Assembly (NCBI RefSeq): GCF_000718255.1
Contig: NZ_JOFJ01000014.1
Span: 255,417-319,416, forward strand
Source of the DNA: Spirillospora albida
GTDB taxonomy: Bacteria > Actinomycetota > Actinomycetes > Streptosporangiales > Streptosporangiaceae
Length of the DNA: 64,000 bases
Reading direction: 5' to 3'
Below are positions 18,591 through 26,600 of the stretch, piece by piece. The first letter of the stretch is position 1; every line of letters begins with the position of its first letter. Under the pieces are notes generated by a model. It was not told the origin of the DNA and searched no databases. It saw only the letters and a list, made by a program, of their open reading frames with translations. Position numbers and translations under genes: made by a program.

Positions 18591-19616
18591 ATGACGCAGG
18601 CCCCCACCTTCTCCGTGATCTCCGGCGCCCAGGTGCACGCCGCGATCACCGGACGCGAGGAGCAGGTCACTCGCATGATCGAGGCGGCGTACCGCCTCCA
18701 CGGCGAGGGCTCGACGGTCAACCCCGACTCGTACTTCCTGCGCTTCCCGGACCGGCCGTCCGACCGGATCATCGCGCTGCCCGCCTCCGTCAAGGGCGAC
18801 GTCGACGTCCACGGCATCAAGTGGATCTCCAGCTTCCCCGGCAACGTCGCGAACGGCATCCCCCGCGCGTCCGCCGTGCTGATCCTCAACGACGCCGAGA
18901 CCGGCTACCCGTTCGCCTGCCTGGAGAGCTCCATCATCAGCGCGGCCCGCACCGCCGCGTCCGCCGCCCTCGCCGCGGCCGTCCTCGCCGACGGGCGCGG
19001 CGACCGCCCCCGCCGGGTCGGCTTCATCGGCGTCGGCCTCATCGCCCGCTACGTCCACACCTACCTGGCGGGCAACGGCTTCACGTTCGACGAGCTCGGC
19101 GTCTTCGACCTGTCCGCCGAGCACGCCGAGGGCTTCAAGGGCTACCTGGAGCGCACCGAGAAGGGCGAGATCACGATCCACGACTCGGCCGAGTCGCTGA
19201 TCCGCTCGTCCGACCTGATCGTCTTCGCGACCGTCGCGGGCGAGCCCCATGTCACCGACCCGGCCTGGTTCGCGCACGACCCGCTCGTCCTGCACGTGTC
19301 GCTGCGCGACCTCTCCCCCGAGATCATCCTCGGCGCCTACAACATCGTGGACGACGTCGAGCACTGCATGAAGGCCAACACCTCCCCCCACCTGGCCGAG
19401 CAGAAGGCGGGCCACCGCGACTTCGTCGCCGGCACCCTGTACGACGTCCTCACCGGCGCCACCGCCCCGCCCGCCGACAAGCCGGTGATCTTCTCGCCGT
19501 TCGGCCTCGGCGTCCTCGACCTGGCCGTGGCCCGCTACGTCTACGACCAGGTCACCGCCTCGGGCGACCTGACGACGATCCCCGACTTCTTCCACGAACT
19601 GAAGCGCTACGGCTGA
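18591..19616 (+). CDS. sbnB: SbnB/VioK-like N-(2-amino-2-carboxyethyl)-L-glutamate dehydrogenase (Dap pathway)
   Basis: 341 residues with a GGAG nine bases before the ATG. Ornithine cyclodeaminase / mu-crystallin family: substrate-side GIKWISSFPGN and a Rossmann nucleotide-binding GFIGVGLIARY. SbnB-type members oxidatively cleave ACEGA with NAD+ to L-2,3-diaminopropionate and 2-oxoglutarate. Pairing with the sbnA-like gene, 28 bp upstream, is the usual arrangement and makes this reading better than ornithine cyclodeaminase or alanine dehydrogenase. The gene ends three bases from the convergent Uma2-type gene, which marks the likely right border of the NRPS cluster. Confidence 0.88.
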   Translation: MTQAPTFSVISGAQVHAAITGREEQVTRMIEAAYRLHGEGSTVNPDSYFLRFPDRPSDRIIALPASVKGDVDVHGIKWISSFPGNVANGIPRASAVLILNDAETGYPFACLESSIISAARTAASAALAAAVLADGRGDRPRRVGFIGVGLIARYVHTYLAGNGFTFDELGVFDLSAEHAEGFKGYLERTEKGEITIHDSAESLIRSSDLIVFATVAGEPHVTDPAWFAHDPLVLHVSLRDLSPEIILGAYNIVDDVEHCMKANTSPHLAEQKAGHRDFVAGTLYDVLTGATAPPADKPVIFSPFGLGVLDLAVARYVYDQVTASGDLTTIPDFFHELKRYG

Positions 19617-19619
19617 CCC

Positions 19620-20207
19620 TCAGGGGAACTCGGAGGTGTCGAGTTCGACGCTGAACGGCTCCGGCAACGACAGTGCCTTGCCGAACGGCACCACCTCGAC
19701 GTGCGGGTAGTCGTCCCCCTCCGGTTCGCTGTAGAGCGTCACCCGATCCTCACTGCGGTCTACCAGCAGGTAGAGCGGAATGCCGGCCCGGGCGTAGCAG
19801 TGCCGCTTCGTCTCCCGATCCCGATCCGGCTTGGAGGACGTCACCTCGACCACCATCGAGACGCCGTCAGGCGGCATCCACGGATCGGCTCCGTGAAAGA
19901 GCCTGAGTTCTGCAGGGGCGAAGGTGGCGTCCGGGATGACCCGGTTGCTCGGGCAGCGACCCCCACTCGGCACGAGCAGCCCCTTGTTCGGGGCGTTGTG
20001 GAACATGGTGGGGCTGTGCCGCACGATCTGTAAGGTGATCACCGCGATGCATGCTTCGTGATCACCACCGGGGGGTGGGGTCACGACGATCTCTCCGTCG
20101 ATCAGCTCGGCTCGGAAGCCCTCGGGGGTATCAAGGGCGAGGAAGTACTCCACAAGGTCGACGGTGGCGCCGTCCTGCGTCAGCGGTTCATGAGCCATGA
20201 CAGTCAT
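19620..20207 (-). CDS. Uma2-family PD-(D/E)XK endonuclease-like protein
   Basis: 195 residues; GGAG lies seven bases before the ATG. The core matches the Uma2 (DUF820) family: an acidic residue in IPDATFAP, then MVVEVTSSKPDRDRETKR, giving the spaced D, E and K of a PD-(D/E)XK nuclease, and the usual YARAGIPLYLLVD. These proteins occur in many copies in actinomycetes and cyanobacteria and their substrates are unknown. Convergent with the sbnB-like gene. No toxin or restriction partner lies next to it. Confidence 0.8.
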   Translation of the reverse strand: MTVMAHEPLTQDGATVDLVEYFLALDTPEGFRAELIDGEIVVTPPPGGDHEACIAVITLQIVRHSPTMFHNAPNKGLLVPSGGRCPSNRVIPDATFAPAELRLFHGADPWMPPDGVSMVVEVTSSKPDRDRETKRHCYARAGIPLYLLVDRSEDRVTLYSEPEGDDYPHVEVVPFGKALSLPEPFSVELDTSEFP

Positions 20208-20358
20208 GCCCTGCTCCTTTCCTCATGGAGAAGCCTAGGAGCGGAGCGCCACCCTTCGCATGCGGATCGTGACATTCGAGCCGGACGGTCTCAGCGTACG
20301 TCGCGGTGGCCTGCGGCGGGAGCCTTAGAACCGGGGGGAACGGGGAAGGCTCCCCGGC

Positions 20359-20607
20359 ATGAGGGATGAGCGATTCGAGCAGCGCGGGGACGTCCAGGAG
20401 CTGACGGACTTCGAGCTGGCCGTGTACGAGACCGTGGCGGAGATCGACAAGAACGGGGGCGCGGCGGACTACGCCACGCTCGAGCGGCTCCTCGGGGGCG
20501 CCGTCGAGGAGGATCTCTGGGCCGCGCTGGGGCACCTGGTGTCCGTGAACCATATCCACACCACCGTCGACGGGTACGTGCTCGGCTCGCACGACTGGTC
20601 GGCGTGA
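20359..20607 (+). CDS. Small hypothetical protein, possible winged-helix fold
   Basis: 82 residues, preceded by GGGGAAGG. It is acidic, without membrane segments. The pattern ELAVYETVAEIDKNGG, then ATLERLLGG, then DLWAALGHLVSV and a short hairpin HTTVDGYVLG looks like a small winged-helix module, but no family can be named. It stands alone between the Uma2-type gene and an acyl-CoA dehydrogenase on the same strand 89 bp away. Confidence 0.65.
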   Translation: MRDERFEQRGDVQELTDFELAVYETVAEIDKNGGAADYATLERLLGGAVEEDLWAALGHLVSVNHIHTTVDGYVLGSHDWSA

Positions 20608-20696
20608 CGTCCCGATGAGCGGGAGAGGGGTGGGGGCCTGACGGCGGCTCCGCGACAATCGCGGCTGGCATGTGTCAGCGCAGGGGAGGCCGCCGG

Positions 20697-21782
20697 ATGA
20701 AGCTCGTCGACACCGAGGAACAGCGGGAGCTGCGCGAGGCGCTGCGGCGCTTTTTCGCGGACCGGTCCCCCGCGGCCGAGGTCAGGCGGCTGATGGAGAC
20801 GCCCGGCGGCCACGATCCCAAAGTGTGGGCGCAGATGGCCGAGCAGCTCGGGCTGCAGGGCCTCGCCATCCCCGAGGAGCACGGCGGTGCCGGGTTCGGG
20901 CACCGCGAACTCGCGGTCGTCCTCGAGGAGATGGGGCGCGCGGTCGTGTGCGCCCCGTTCCTCGCCACGGTCACGGCGTCCGCCGCGCTGGTCGCCGGGG
21001 ACGGCGGCCACGACCTGCTGCCCGGCATCGCGGACGGCTCCACGATCGCCACCCTCGCGATCGCCGAGGAGGACGGCCGCTGGGACCTCGGCGCGGTCAC
21101 CACCGCCTTCGTCGACGGGGCACTGACGGGCGTCAAGAGCTTCGTCCTGGACGGGCACGTCGCGGACGTGCTGCTCGTCGCCGCCCGCGACGGGAGCGAG
21201 GTGGCCGTGTTCGCCGTCGAGGCCGGCGCGGCCGGGCTCGCCCGCAAGGTGCTGCCCACGCTCGATCAGACGCGGAAGCTGGCCCGGGTCGAGCTGGACG
21301 GGACGCCGGCGCGCCGGGTCGGCGGGGTCGGCGCCATCGCGCGCGCCCTCGACATCGCGGGGGTGCTGCTGGCGGCCGAGCAGCTCGGCGGGGCGCAGCG
21401 GTCCCTTGACATGACCGTCGAGTACGTGAAGGTGCGCGAGCAGTTCGGCCGCCCGATCGGCTCCTTCCAGGCGGTCAAGCACCGGTGCGCGGACATGTTC
21501 GTGCTGGTCGAGTCGGCGCGCTCGGCGGTGCTGAACGCGGCGTCCGCAGCGGACGAGTCGCCCGCTGAGCTGCCGCACGCCGCCGCCGTGGCCCAGGCGT
21601 ACTGCTCGGACGCCTACTTCCAGACGGCCGCCGAGATGATCCAGCTGCACGGCGGCATCGGCTTCACGTGGGAGCACGACGCGCACCTGTACTTCAAGCG
21701 GGCCCAGGGGTCCCGCCAGCTGTTCGGCTCCCCCGAGCACCACCGCGCGAGGCTGGCGTCCCTCGCCGGCATCACGGGCTGA
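20697..21782 (+). CDS. Acyl-CoA dehydrogenase (FadE-type)
   Basis: 362 residues. ATG 20697 was chosen because GGGGAGG precedes it by seven bases and MKLVDTEEQRELREALRRFF is the normal N-terminus. Features include GLQGLAIPEEHGGAGFG, the acyl-CoA dehydrogenase C-terminal helices (VREQFGRPIGSFQAVKH) and IQLHGGIGFTWEHDAHLYFKR. It is a FAD enzyme for alpha-beta dehydrogenation of an acyl-CoA. Its short N-terminal region and divergent middle resemble mycobacterial steroid-type FadE subunits that work as heteromers, but no partner is adjacent. The catalytic base cannot be placed with certainty. Confidence 0.85.
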   Translation: MKLVDTEEQRELREALRRFFADRSPAAEVRRLMETPGGHDPKVWAQMAEQLGLQGLAIPEEHGGAGFGHRELAVVLEEMGRAVVCAPFLATVTASAALVAGDGGHDLLPGIADGSTIATLAIAEEDGRWDLGAVTTAFVDGALTGVKSFVLDGHVADVLLVAARDGSEVAVFAVEAGAAGLARKVLPTLDQTRKLARVELDGTPARRVGGVGAIARALDIAGVLLAAEQLGGAQRSLDMTVEYVKVREQFGRPIGSFQAVKHRCADMFVLVESARSAVLNAASAADESPAELPHAAAVAQAYCSDAYFQTAAEMIQLHGGIGFTWEHDAHLYFKRAQGSRQLFGSPEHHRARLASLAGITG

Positions 21783-21815
21783 CCGCCGGGGCCGTCCGCA
21801 GGCCAGAATGGCCGG

Positions 21816-22823
21816 ATGACGACCAAGCGACGGGTCAGCGGAGCGATCTTCGGGCTGGCGTACGGGGACGCGCTGGGAGCGCCGACCGAGTTCCTCGACA
21901 TGGAACAGATCCGGCGGCGGTTCGGGGAGAGCGGGCCGAAAGAGCCGTCGGGCGATCCCGCGCTCGTCACCGACGACACGCAGATGACGATCGCGGTCGC
22001 GCTGGGCCTGCTCGACGCCCTGGAGAATCCGCCGTTCACACCCGATCTGATCACGCCGATGTGGCGGCGGCGGTTCGTCGACTGGCTGCACGACCCGGAG
22101 AACGATCGGGCGCCGGGGAACACGTGCCTGCGGGCGTGCGAGGGACTCGACCGGGGCCTGCCGTGGGTGCGGGCCACGCAGCTCCATTCCAAGGGATGCG
22201 GCGCGAACATGCGGGTGGCGCCCGTCGGACTCGCGCCCGGACTGCCGGACGAGGCGCGGGCAGGGGCCTCGCAGCTCCAGGCGGCGATGACGCACGGGCA
22301 CGCGACCGGGCTCGCGGCCAGTGAACTGACCGCGTTCGCGCTGCGGTGGCTCGCCGACGGGACGGCGCCCGGGGACCTGCCCGGCGCGCTGCGGGCGCGC
22401 TGCCGCGAGCAGCGGACGGTCTACCACGAGCGGTGGCTCGGGGAGCTGTGGCGGCGGCCCGGCGTCGACGACCCGGCGGCGTTCATCGCGCGGGGCTGGG
22501 ACGAGTGCCTCGGGGCGCTCGACCGGCTCGACGCGGCGCTGGCCGAGGGCGATCGGGCCTCCGATCCGTGCCTGGCCACGGGCGCCGGGTGGATCGCGGA
22601 GGAGGCCCTCGCCACCGGGTTGCTGTGCTTCCTGCTCTTCCCGGACGACCCCGTGGCGGCCATCCGGCGGGGCGCCGCCTCGTCCGGGGACTCCGACTCG
22701 ATCGCGTGCCTGGCGGGGGCGTTCGCGGGAGCCCACCTGGGGATGGACGCGTGGCCCGCGGAGTGGGCGGAGCGCATCGAGTACGCCGCCGCCCTGCGGC
22801 GGATCGGTGACGCCTGGGACTGA
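21816..22823 (+). CDS. ADP-ribosylglycohydrolase family protein (DraG/ARH-type)
   Basis: 335 residues starting 33 bp after the acyl-CoA dehydrogenase. Metal-binding signatures of the family are intact: GDALGAPTEF near the N-terminus, TDDTQM near residue 57, and GDSDSIACLAGAFAGAHLG near the C-terminus. Such enzymes use two Mg ions to remove ADP-ribose from proteins or small molecules. The target is unknown. It is not next to an ADP-ribosyltransferase, so a regulatory DraT/DraG pair is not supported here. Confidence 0.88.
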   Translation: MTTKRRVSGAIFGLAYGDALGAPTEFLDMEQIRRRFGESGPKEPSGDPALVTDDTQMTIAVALGLLDALENPPFTPDLITPMWRRRFVDWLHDPENDRAPGNTCLRACEGLDRGLPWVRATQLHSKGCGANMRVAPVGLAPGLPDEARAGASQLQAAMTHGHATGLAASELTAFALRWLADGTAPGDLPGALRARCREQRTVYHERWLGELWRRPGVDDPAAFIARGWDECLGALDRLDAALAEGDRASDPCLATGAGWIAEEALATGLLCFLLFPDDPVAAIRRGAASSGDSDSIACLAGAFAGAHLGMDAWPAEWAERIEYAAALRRIGDAWD

Positions 22824-22827
22824 CCTC

Positions 22828-22870
22828 TTGACGTCGCCCGACCCTATGGCTAATGTTATTAGCCATAGGG
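22828..22870 (+). promoter_or_regulatory. Promoter with -10 box inside a perfect 13-bp palindromic operator
   Basis: TTGACG at 22828-22833, then 17 bp, then TAATGT at 22851-22856 gives a good -35/-10 pair. The -10 box sits inside a perfect inverted repeat: CCCTATGGCTAAT (22842-22854), GTT, ATTAGCCATAGGG (22858-22870). A repressor bound there would block polymerase. The hydrolase ATG follows at 22900. No obvious cognate regulator lies next to it. Confidence 0.75.
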
Positions 22871-22899
22871 CTAGGCATCATAGCGACGAAGGGGCCATC

Positions 22900-23721
22900 A
22901 TGGGCGGGACCCGTTACCTCGAACTCCCCGGCGGGCGGCTCGCCTACGACGACGAGGGCGACGGGCCGCTCATCGTGTGCCTGCCGTCCATGCTCGACCT
23001 CCGCTCCCAGTACCGGCACCTCAGGCCGCTGCTGCTGGCGGCCGGGTACCGCGTGGTGACCGTCGACCAGCGGGGCATGGGCGACAGCGACGCCGGCTGG
23101 CCGGAGTACGGCAGCACGCCGCTCGGCCGCGACCTCGTCGCGCTGCTCCGCCATCTGGACGCCGGGCCGGCGCTCGTCCACGGCTGCTCCAACGGCGCGG
23201 CCGCAGGCGTATGGGCGGCGGCCGAGGCGCCCGAGCTGATCGACGGGCTGGTGCTGTCGGGGCCGTTCGTCCGGGACGGGAAGGCCGGACTCGCGCAGAG
23301 GCTGACGACCGCGCTGCTGCGCGTCCCGGGTCTCGCGCGGCCCCTCTACATGTCCTACTACCCGAAGTGGGAGCCGAACCCGCCGGCCGACTTCGCCGAG
23401 CACAGGGCCGCGCTGGACGCGAGCTTCAGGCGGCCGGGGCGCTCCGCGGTCATCGGCGCCTACATGTCCATGTCGCACGCCGAGGCCGAGGCGCGGCTCG
23501 ACCGGGTCGCCGTCCCCGTCCTGGTGATCATGGGGACGGCCGACATCGACTGGCCGGACCCCGTCGCGGAGGCGGAGTGGATCGGGCGGCGGCTGGGCGG
23601 CGAGGTCGTGCTGATCGACGGCGCGGGGCACCATCCGCACGCCGAGTTCCCCGAGCGGGTCGCCGAGGCGATCATCCGGTTCCGGGAGCGGCCGACCAGC
23701 CCGTCCAGCCGTCGATCGTGA
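22900..23721 (+). CDS. Alpha/beta hydrolase
   Basis: 273 residues. ATG 22900 has GAAGGGG seven bases before it; the longer frame would begin upstream of the promoter. Catalytic triad: serine in GCSNG (nucleophile elbow), aspartate in GTADIDWPDP and histidine in GAGHHPHAEFP. The N-terminal part has the oxyanion region and GMGDSD. It resembles epoxide hydrolase or lactonase-like members, and the substrate cannot be told. Expression is probably controlled by the palindrome that overlaps its promoter. Its 3' end overlaps the convergent PNPOx gene by 50 bp. Confidence 0.85.
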   Translation: MGGTRYLELPGGRLAYDDEGDGPLIVCLPSMLDLRSQYRHLRPLLLAAGYRVVTVDQRGMGDSDAGWPEYGSTPLGRDLVALLRHLDAGPALVHGCSNGAAAGVWAAAEAPELIDGLVLSGPFVRDGKAGLAQRLTTALLRVPGLARPLYMSYYPKWEPNPPADFAEHRAALDASFRRPGRSAVIGAYMSMSHAEAEARLDRVAVPVLVIMGTADIDWPDPVAEAEWIGRRLGGEVVLIDGAGHHPHAEFPERVAEAIIRFRERPTSPSSRRS

Positions 23722-24103
23722 TCGCGATCACCGGGCCCTCGGGCGGGCGGTCCCGGTACCGCGGGTAGCGGGCCGCGAGGAGCGCGAGGGGCTCGCGCAT
23801 CCGGGCGGGCTCCGCGACGATGCCCGCGTGGCCGTCGACGCGGACCCACCACAGGCGGGTCCAGTCGTCCTCGTAGTGGTCGGCCAGGAGGGCGACGCGG
23901 GGGTTCGCGCGGATGTTCGCGAGGCGGCGCAGGTCGCGGGTGGTCTTCGGCTTGTGGTCGACGGCCGTGTAGACGGCGCCCCGGTGCACGGCGAACGTGA
24001 CCGGGACGAGGTGCGGGCGGGCGTCCTCGCCGACCGTGGCGAGGCGCGCGACCGGCGCCCCGGCCAGCAGCCGGCGCGCCGCGTCCGGGTCGAGCCTGGG
24101 CAT
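23672..24103 (-). CDS. F420-type PNPOx-like protein (Rv0121 group)
   Basis: 143 residues. The split beta-barrel of pyridoxamine-phosphate-oxidase-like flavoproteins is recognisable: ARLATVGEDARPHLVPVTF at the N-terminus, AVDHKPKTTRDLRRLANIRANP in the middle and a tryptophan-rich LWWVRVDGHAGIV. The actinobacterial Rv0121-type subfamily binds coenzyme F420. The substrate is unknown. The start has only a weak ribosome-binding site. The 3' end overlaps that of the hydrolase by 50 bp on the opposite strand. Confidence 0.8.
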   Translation of the reverse strand: MPRLDPDAARRLLAGAPVARLATVGEDARPHLVPVTFAVHRGAVYTAVDHKPKTTRDLRRLANIRANPRVALLADHYEDDWTRLWWVRVDGHAGIVAEPARMREPLALLAARYPRYRDRPPEGPVIAITIDGWTGWSAAPGTG

Positions 24104-24118
24104 GCTCCCAGACTGCCA

Positions 24119-24922
24119 TCAATCCTCGAACTCGGGCGGGCGGTGCTCCCTGCGCGCCTTGATCGCCTCTTCGAAGTTGCGGGTCGTCAGGCGGACGAAC
24201 AACTGCGCGAGGCCCTCCTGGCCGATGTGGGCGTCGAGGCTCGCGGCGTCCAGGCCGGACCACAGCGAGCGCTTCGTCAGCTCGACGCCGGGACGGCTGA
24301 AGGCGGCGATGCGCTCGGCGAGGTCGTAGCAGGCGTCCAGGAGCTCGTCGCCGGCGACCGTGCGGGACACGAGGCCGATGCGCTCGGCCTCGGCGGCGTC
24401 GACGTCGCGTCCGGACAGCATGATCTCGAAGGCGCGGGACGCGCCGATCGCGCGCGGCAGCAGGTAGCTGAGCCCGAGCTCGCTCGCGGTGAGCCCGTTG
24501 TTGATCCCGGCGGCGCGGAACAGGGCGGTGTCGGACGCGAGCCGGATGTCGGCGGCGAGCGAGAGGCAGAGGCCGCCGCCGATCGCGGGGCCGTTGATCG
24601 CGGCGATGACCGGCTGGTGGACGCGCCGCATCGTCCGGACGACGTCGTCGAGCAGCTCCATCGACCGGAGCGCGATGGTGGGGAGCGTGAGCCCGTCGAT
24701 GCCGGGGATGTTCCCGGGGTTCTCCAGGTCGGCGCCGGAGCAGAAGCCCCGCCCTGCGCCGGTGACGACGACCGCGCGGGTGTCGTTGTCGCGGCTCACC
24801 TCGTCGAGGGCCTCGCGGAACGGGACCATGACGTCGAACGCCATGGCGTTCATCCGCTCGGGCCGGTTGAGGGTGATGAGCGTGACGTGCGGCCGTGGCT
24901 TGTCGATCCGGACGAAGGGCAA
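24119..24922 (-). CDS. Enoyl-CoA hydratase/isomerase family protein
   Basis: 267 residues with GGGAGG close upstream. Crotonase fold: oxyanion-hole segments GRGFCSGADL and NGPAIGGGLCLSLAAD, and a glutamate in the GLTASELGLSYLLPR region where hydratases keep one catalytic acid. The C-terminus ends in the helical region that closes the active site. It hydrates or isomerises an enoyl-CoA in acyl-CoA breakdown. A 34-bp perfect palindrome with AT-rich arms lies directly before the start, so it is probably under repressor control. Confidence 0.88.
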   Translation of the reverse strand: MPFVRIDKPRPHVTLITLNRPERMNAMAFDVMVPFREALDEVSRDNDTRAVVVTGAGRGFCSGADLENPGNIPGIDGLTLPTIALRSMELLDDVVRTMRRVHQPVIAAINGPAIGGGLCLSLAADIRLASDTALFRAAGINNGLTASELGLSYLLPRAIGASRAFEIMLSGRDVDAAEAERIGLVSRTVAGDELLDACYDLAERIAAFSRPGVELTKRSLWSGLDAASLDAHIGQEGLAQLFVRLTTRNFEEAIKARREHRPPEFED

Positions 24923-24931
24923 CGCGACCTC

Positions 24932-24965
24932 CCGGTATAACCTAACAAGCGTTAGGTTATACCGG
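24932..24965. promoter_or_regulatory. Perfect 15-bp palindrome between aldolase stop and hydratase start
   Basis: CCGGTATAACCTAAC (24932-24946), AAGC, GTTAGGTTATACCGG (24951-24965). The right arm contains the TAA stop of the class II aldolase gene, and the left end is ten bases from the hydratase ATG. The AT-rich arms and lack of a T-run fit a TetR-type operator better than a terminator. Confidence 0.7.
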
Positions 24966-25601
24966 AGGCCACTCCGGCGGCGCGAGGCCGCGCTCGAGCA
25001 CGGCGAGGAGTTCCGCCTCGGTCAGCACGCGCGGCTCGCCGATCGCCTTCGCCCGGACGTACACGCCGCACAGCCATTCGAGCAGCCGCGCGTTCTCGAA
25101 CGCCTCGTCCAGGTCGCGCCCGAGGGCGACGCCTCCGTGGTTGGCCATCAGCGCCGCCCGCTTGCCGCCCTCCATCGCCGCCCGGACGTTCTCCGCCAGC
25201 TCCGGCGTCCCGTAGGTGGCGTAGTCGGCGACCCGGACGACGCCGCCGAGCAGGAGGGTGTTGTAGTGGATCGGCGGCAGCTCCGTCATGGTCGTCGCGA
25301 CGACCGCGCCATAGGTGGAGTGGGTGTGGACGACGGCGCGCTCCGGGGTCGCCTCGTAGAGCGCGAGGTGCATCGGCGTCTCGGAGGACGGGGCGCGCTC
25401 CCCCTCCGCGAGCCTCCCGTCCATGGTGACGACCGGGCAGTCGGCGGGTTCCATCCGGTCGAGCATCATGCCGCCCGGAGTCACCGCGACCAGATCGCCG
25501 ACCCGGATGCTCAGGTTGCCGGACGCGCCCGTCACCAGGCCCGCCTCCGCGCAGCGCCGTCCGATCGCGCACAGCGCGGCCCGCTCGTCCTCCAGCAACA
25601 T
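24957..25601 (-). CDS. Class II aldolase/adducin family protein (fuculose-phosphate aldolase-like)
   Basis: 214 residues from ATG 25601, with GGGA six bases upstream; longer reading of the frame runs back into the divergent kinase. Zn-dependent aldolase signatures: GNLSIRVGD, catalytic glutamate in SSETPMHLALY, zinc histidines in VVHTHSTYG and a third in MANHGG. Enzymes of this family split or form bonds in phosphorylated sugars such as L-fuculose-1-phosphate. A PfkB-type kinase is transcribed divergently 45 bp away, so kinase and aldolase may form one sugar pathway. The stop codon lies in the palindrome at 24932-24965. Confidence 0.87.
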   Translation of the reverse strand: MLLEDERAALCAIGRRCAEAGLVTGASGNLSIRVGDLVAVTPGGMMLDRMEPADCPVVTMDGRLAEGERAPSSETPMHLALYEATPERAVVHTHSTYGAVVATTMTELPPIHYNTLLLGGVVRVADYATYGTPELAENVRAAMEGGKRAALMANHGGVALGRDLDEAFENARLLEWLCGVYVRAKAIGEPRVLTEAELLAVLERGLAPPEWPPV

Positions 25602-25646
25602 GCGAATCCCTTTCACGTTAACCGCCGGACGCCCTACGCTAGCGCC

Positions 25647-26561
25647 ATGACCGTCGTGACCCTGGGCGCGCACATCCTGGACGTCCTCGCCAGGCCCGTC
25701 GACCGCATCCCCGAAGGACAGGACACGGTCGTCGTCGACCGGATCCGGGTGACCGCCGCGGGCGCCGCCGCCGGCACCGCCGTCGCGCTCGCGCGCCTCG
25801 GCAACCAGGTCGTGTCGGTCGGCGCGATCGGCGACGACGACCTCGGCGACCTGCTCGTCACGATCATGCGGCGGGAGGGGGTGGACGTCTCCGGGCTCGT
25901 CCGCCGCACCACCGACCAGACGAGCGCGTCGATCCTGCCGATCCGCCCCGACGGGGGCCGCCCCAGCTTCCATGTGCCGGGCGCGAACCTGACGCTCACC
26001 GCGAGCGCCGTCGGGCCGGGGCTGCTCGCCGCCGCGCGGGTCGTCCACCTCGGCGGCCCGGACGTCACGTTCGGCCTCAACGACCCCGCGTTCCTCACCG
26101 TCCTCGACGCGGCCCGCGCCGGCGGCACCGTCGTCACCATGGACCTGCTGTCCAACATGCCCGACCTGGTGCGGGGGGCGGCCTCGTTCCTGCCGCACGT
26201 CGACCACTTCCTGCCGAACGAGGAGCAGGCGTCGGCGATGACCGGGGAGGACGACCCGGAGAAGGCGGCGCGCGCGCTGCTGGCCGAAGGGCCGGCGTCG
26301 GTCGTGGTGACGCTCGGCGGGGAGGGCAGCCTGGTCGCGACGCGGGACGGCGTGCACCGGCTGCCCGCCCGTCCCGTGGAGGTCGTCGACACGACCGGCT
26401 GCGGCGACGCCTACTGCGCCGGGTTCATCACCGGGCTCGTCCAGGGCCGGGACGTGCCGGAGGCGGCCCGCTGGGGCACCGCCGCCGCGTCCCTGGTCGC
26501 GCAGGGGCTCGGCTCGGACGCGTGCCTGACCGGACTGGACGGCGTCCTCGCCCTGCTCTGA
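25647..26561 (+). CDS. PfkB-family carbohydrate kinase
   Basis: 304 residues from ATG 25647. N-terminal substrate region with AAGAAAGTAVALARLG in place of the usual GGxxxN, lid strands, and the C-terminal ATP/anion-hole motif VDTTGCGDAYCAGF with the catalytic aspartate. It phosphorylates a sugar or nucleoside hydroxyl. The divergent partner is a class II aldolase, which suggests that the kinase product feeds the aldolase or a related ketose-phosphate route. The exact sugar cannot be told. Confidence 0.87.
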   Translation: MTVVTLGAHILDVLARPVDRIPEGQDTVVVDRIRVTAAGAAAGTAVALARLGNQVVSVGAIGDDDLGDLLVTIMRREGVDVSGLVRRTTDQTSASILPIRPDGGRPSFHVPGANLTLTASAVGPGLLAAARVVHLGGPDVTFGLNDPAFLTVLDAARAGGTVVTMDLLSNMPDLVRGAASFLPHVDHFLPNEEQASAMTGEDDPEKAARALLAEGPASVVVTLGGEGSLVATRDGVHRLPARPVEVVDTTGCGDAYCAGFITGLVQGRDVPEAARWGTAAASLVAQGLGSDACLTGLDGVLALL

Positions 26562-26600
26562 CCGGCCTCCGCCGGAGCCGGGGCACGTCCCACCGGGGCC

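Noticed and set aside
24932..24965. Reading the 34-bp palindrome as a rho-independent terminator of the aldolase gene
   Set aside because: Arms are AT-rich in the centre, there is no T-run, and it sits directly before the hydratase start. Operator is the better reading, although both could apply.
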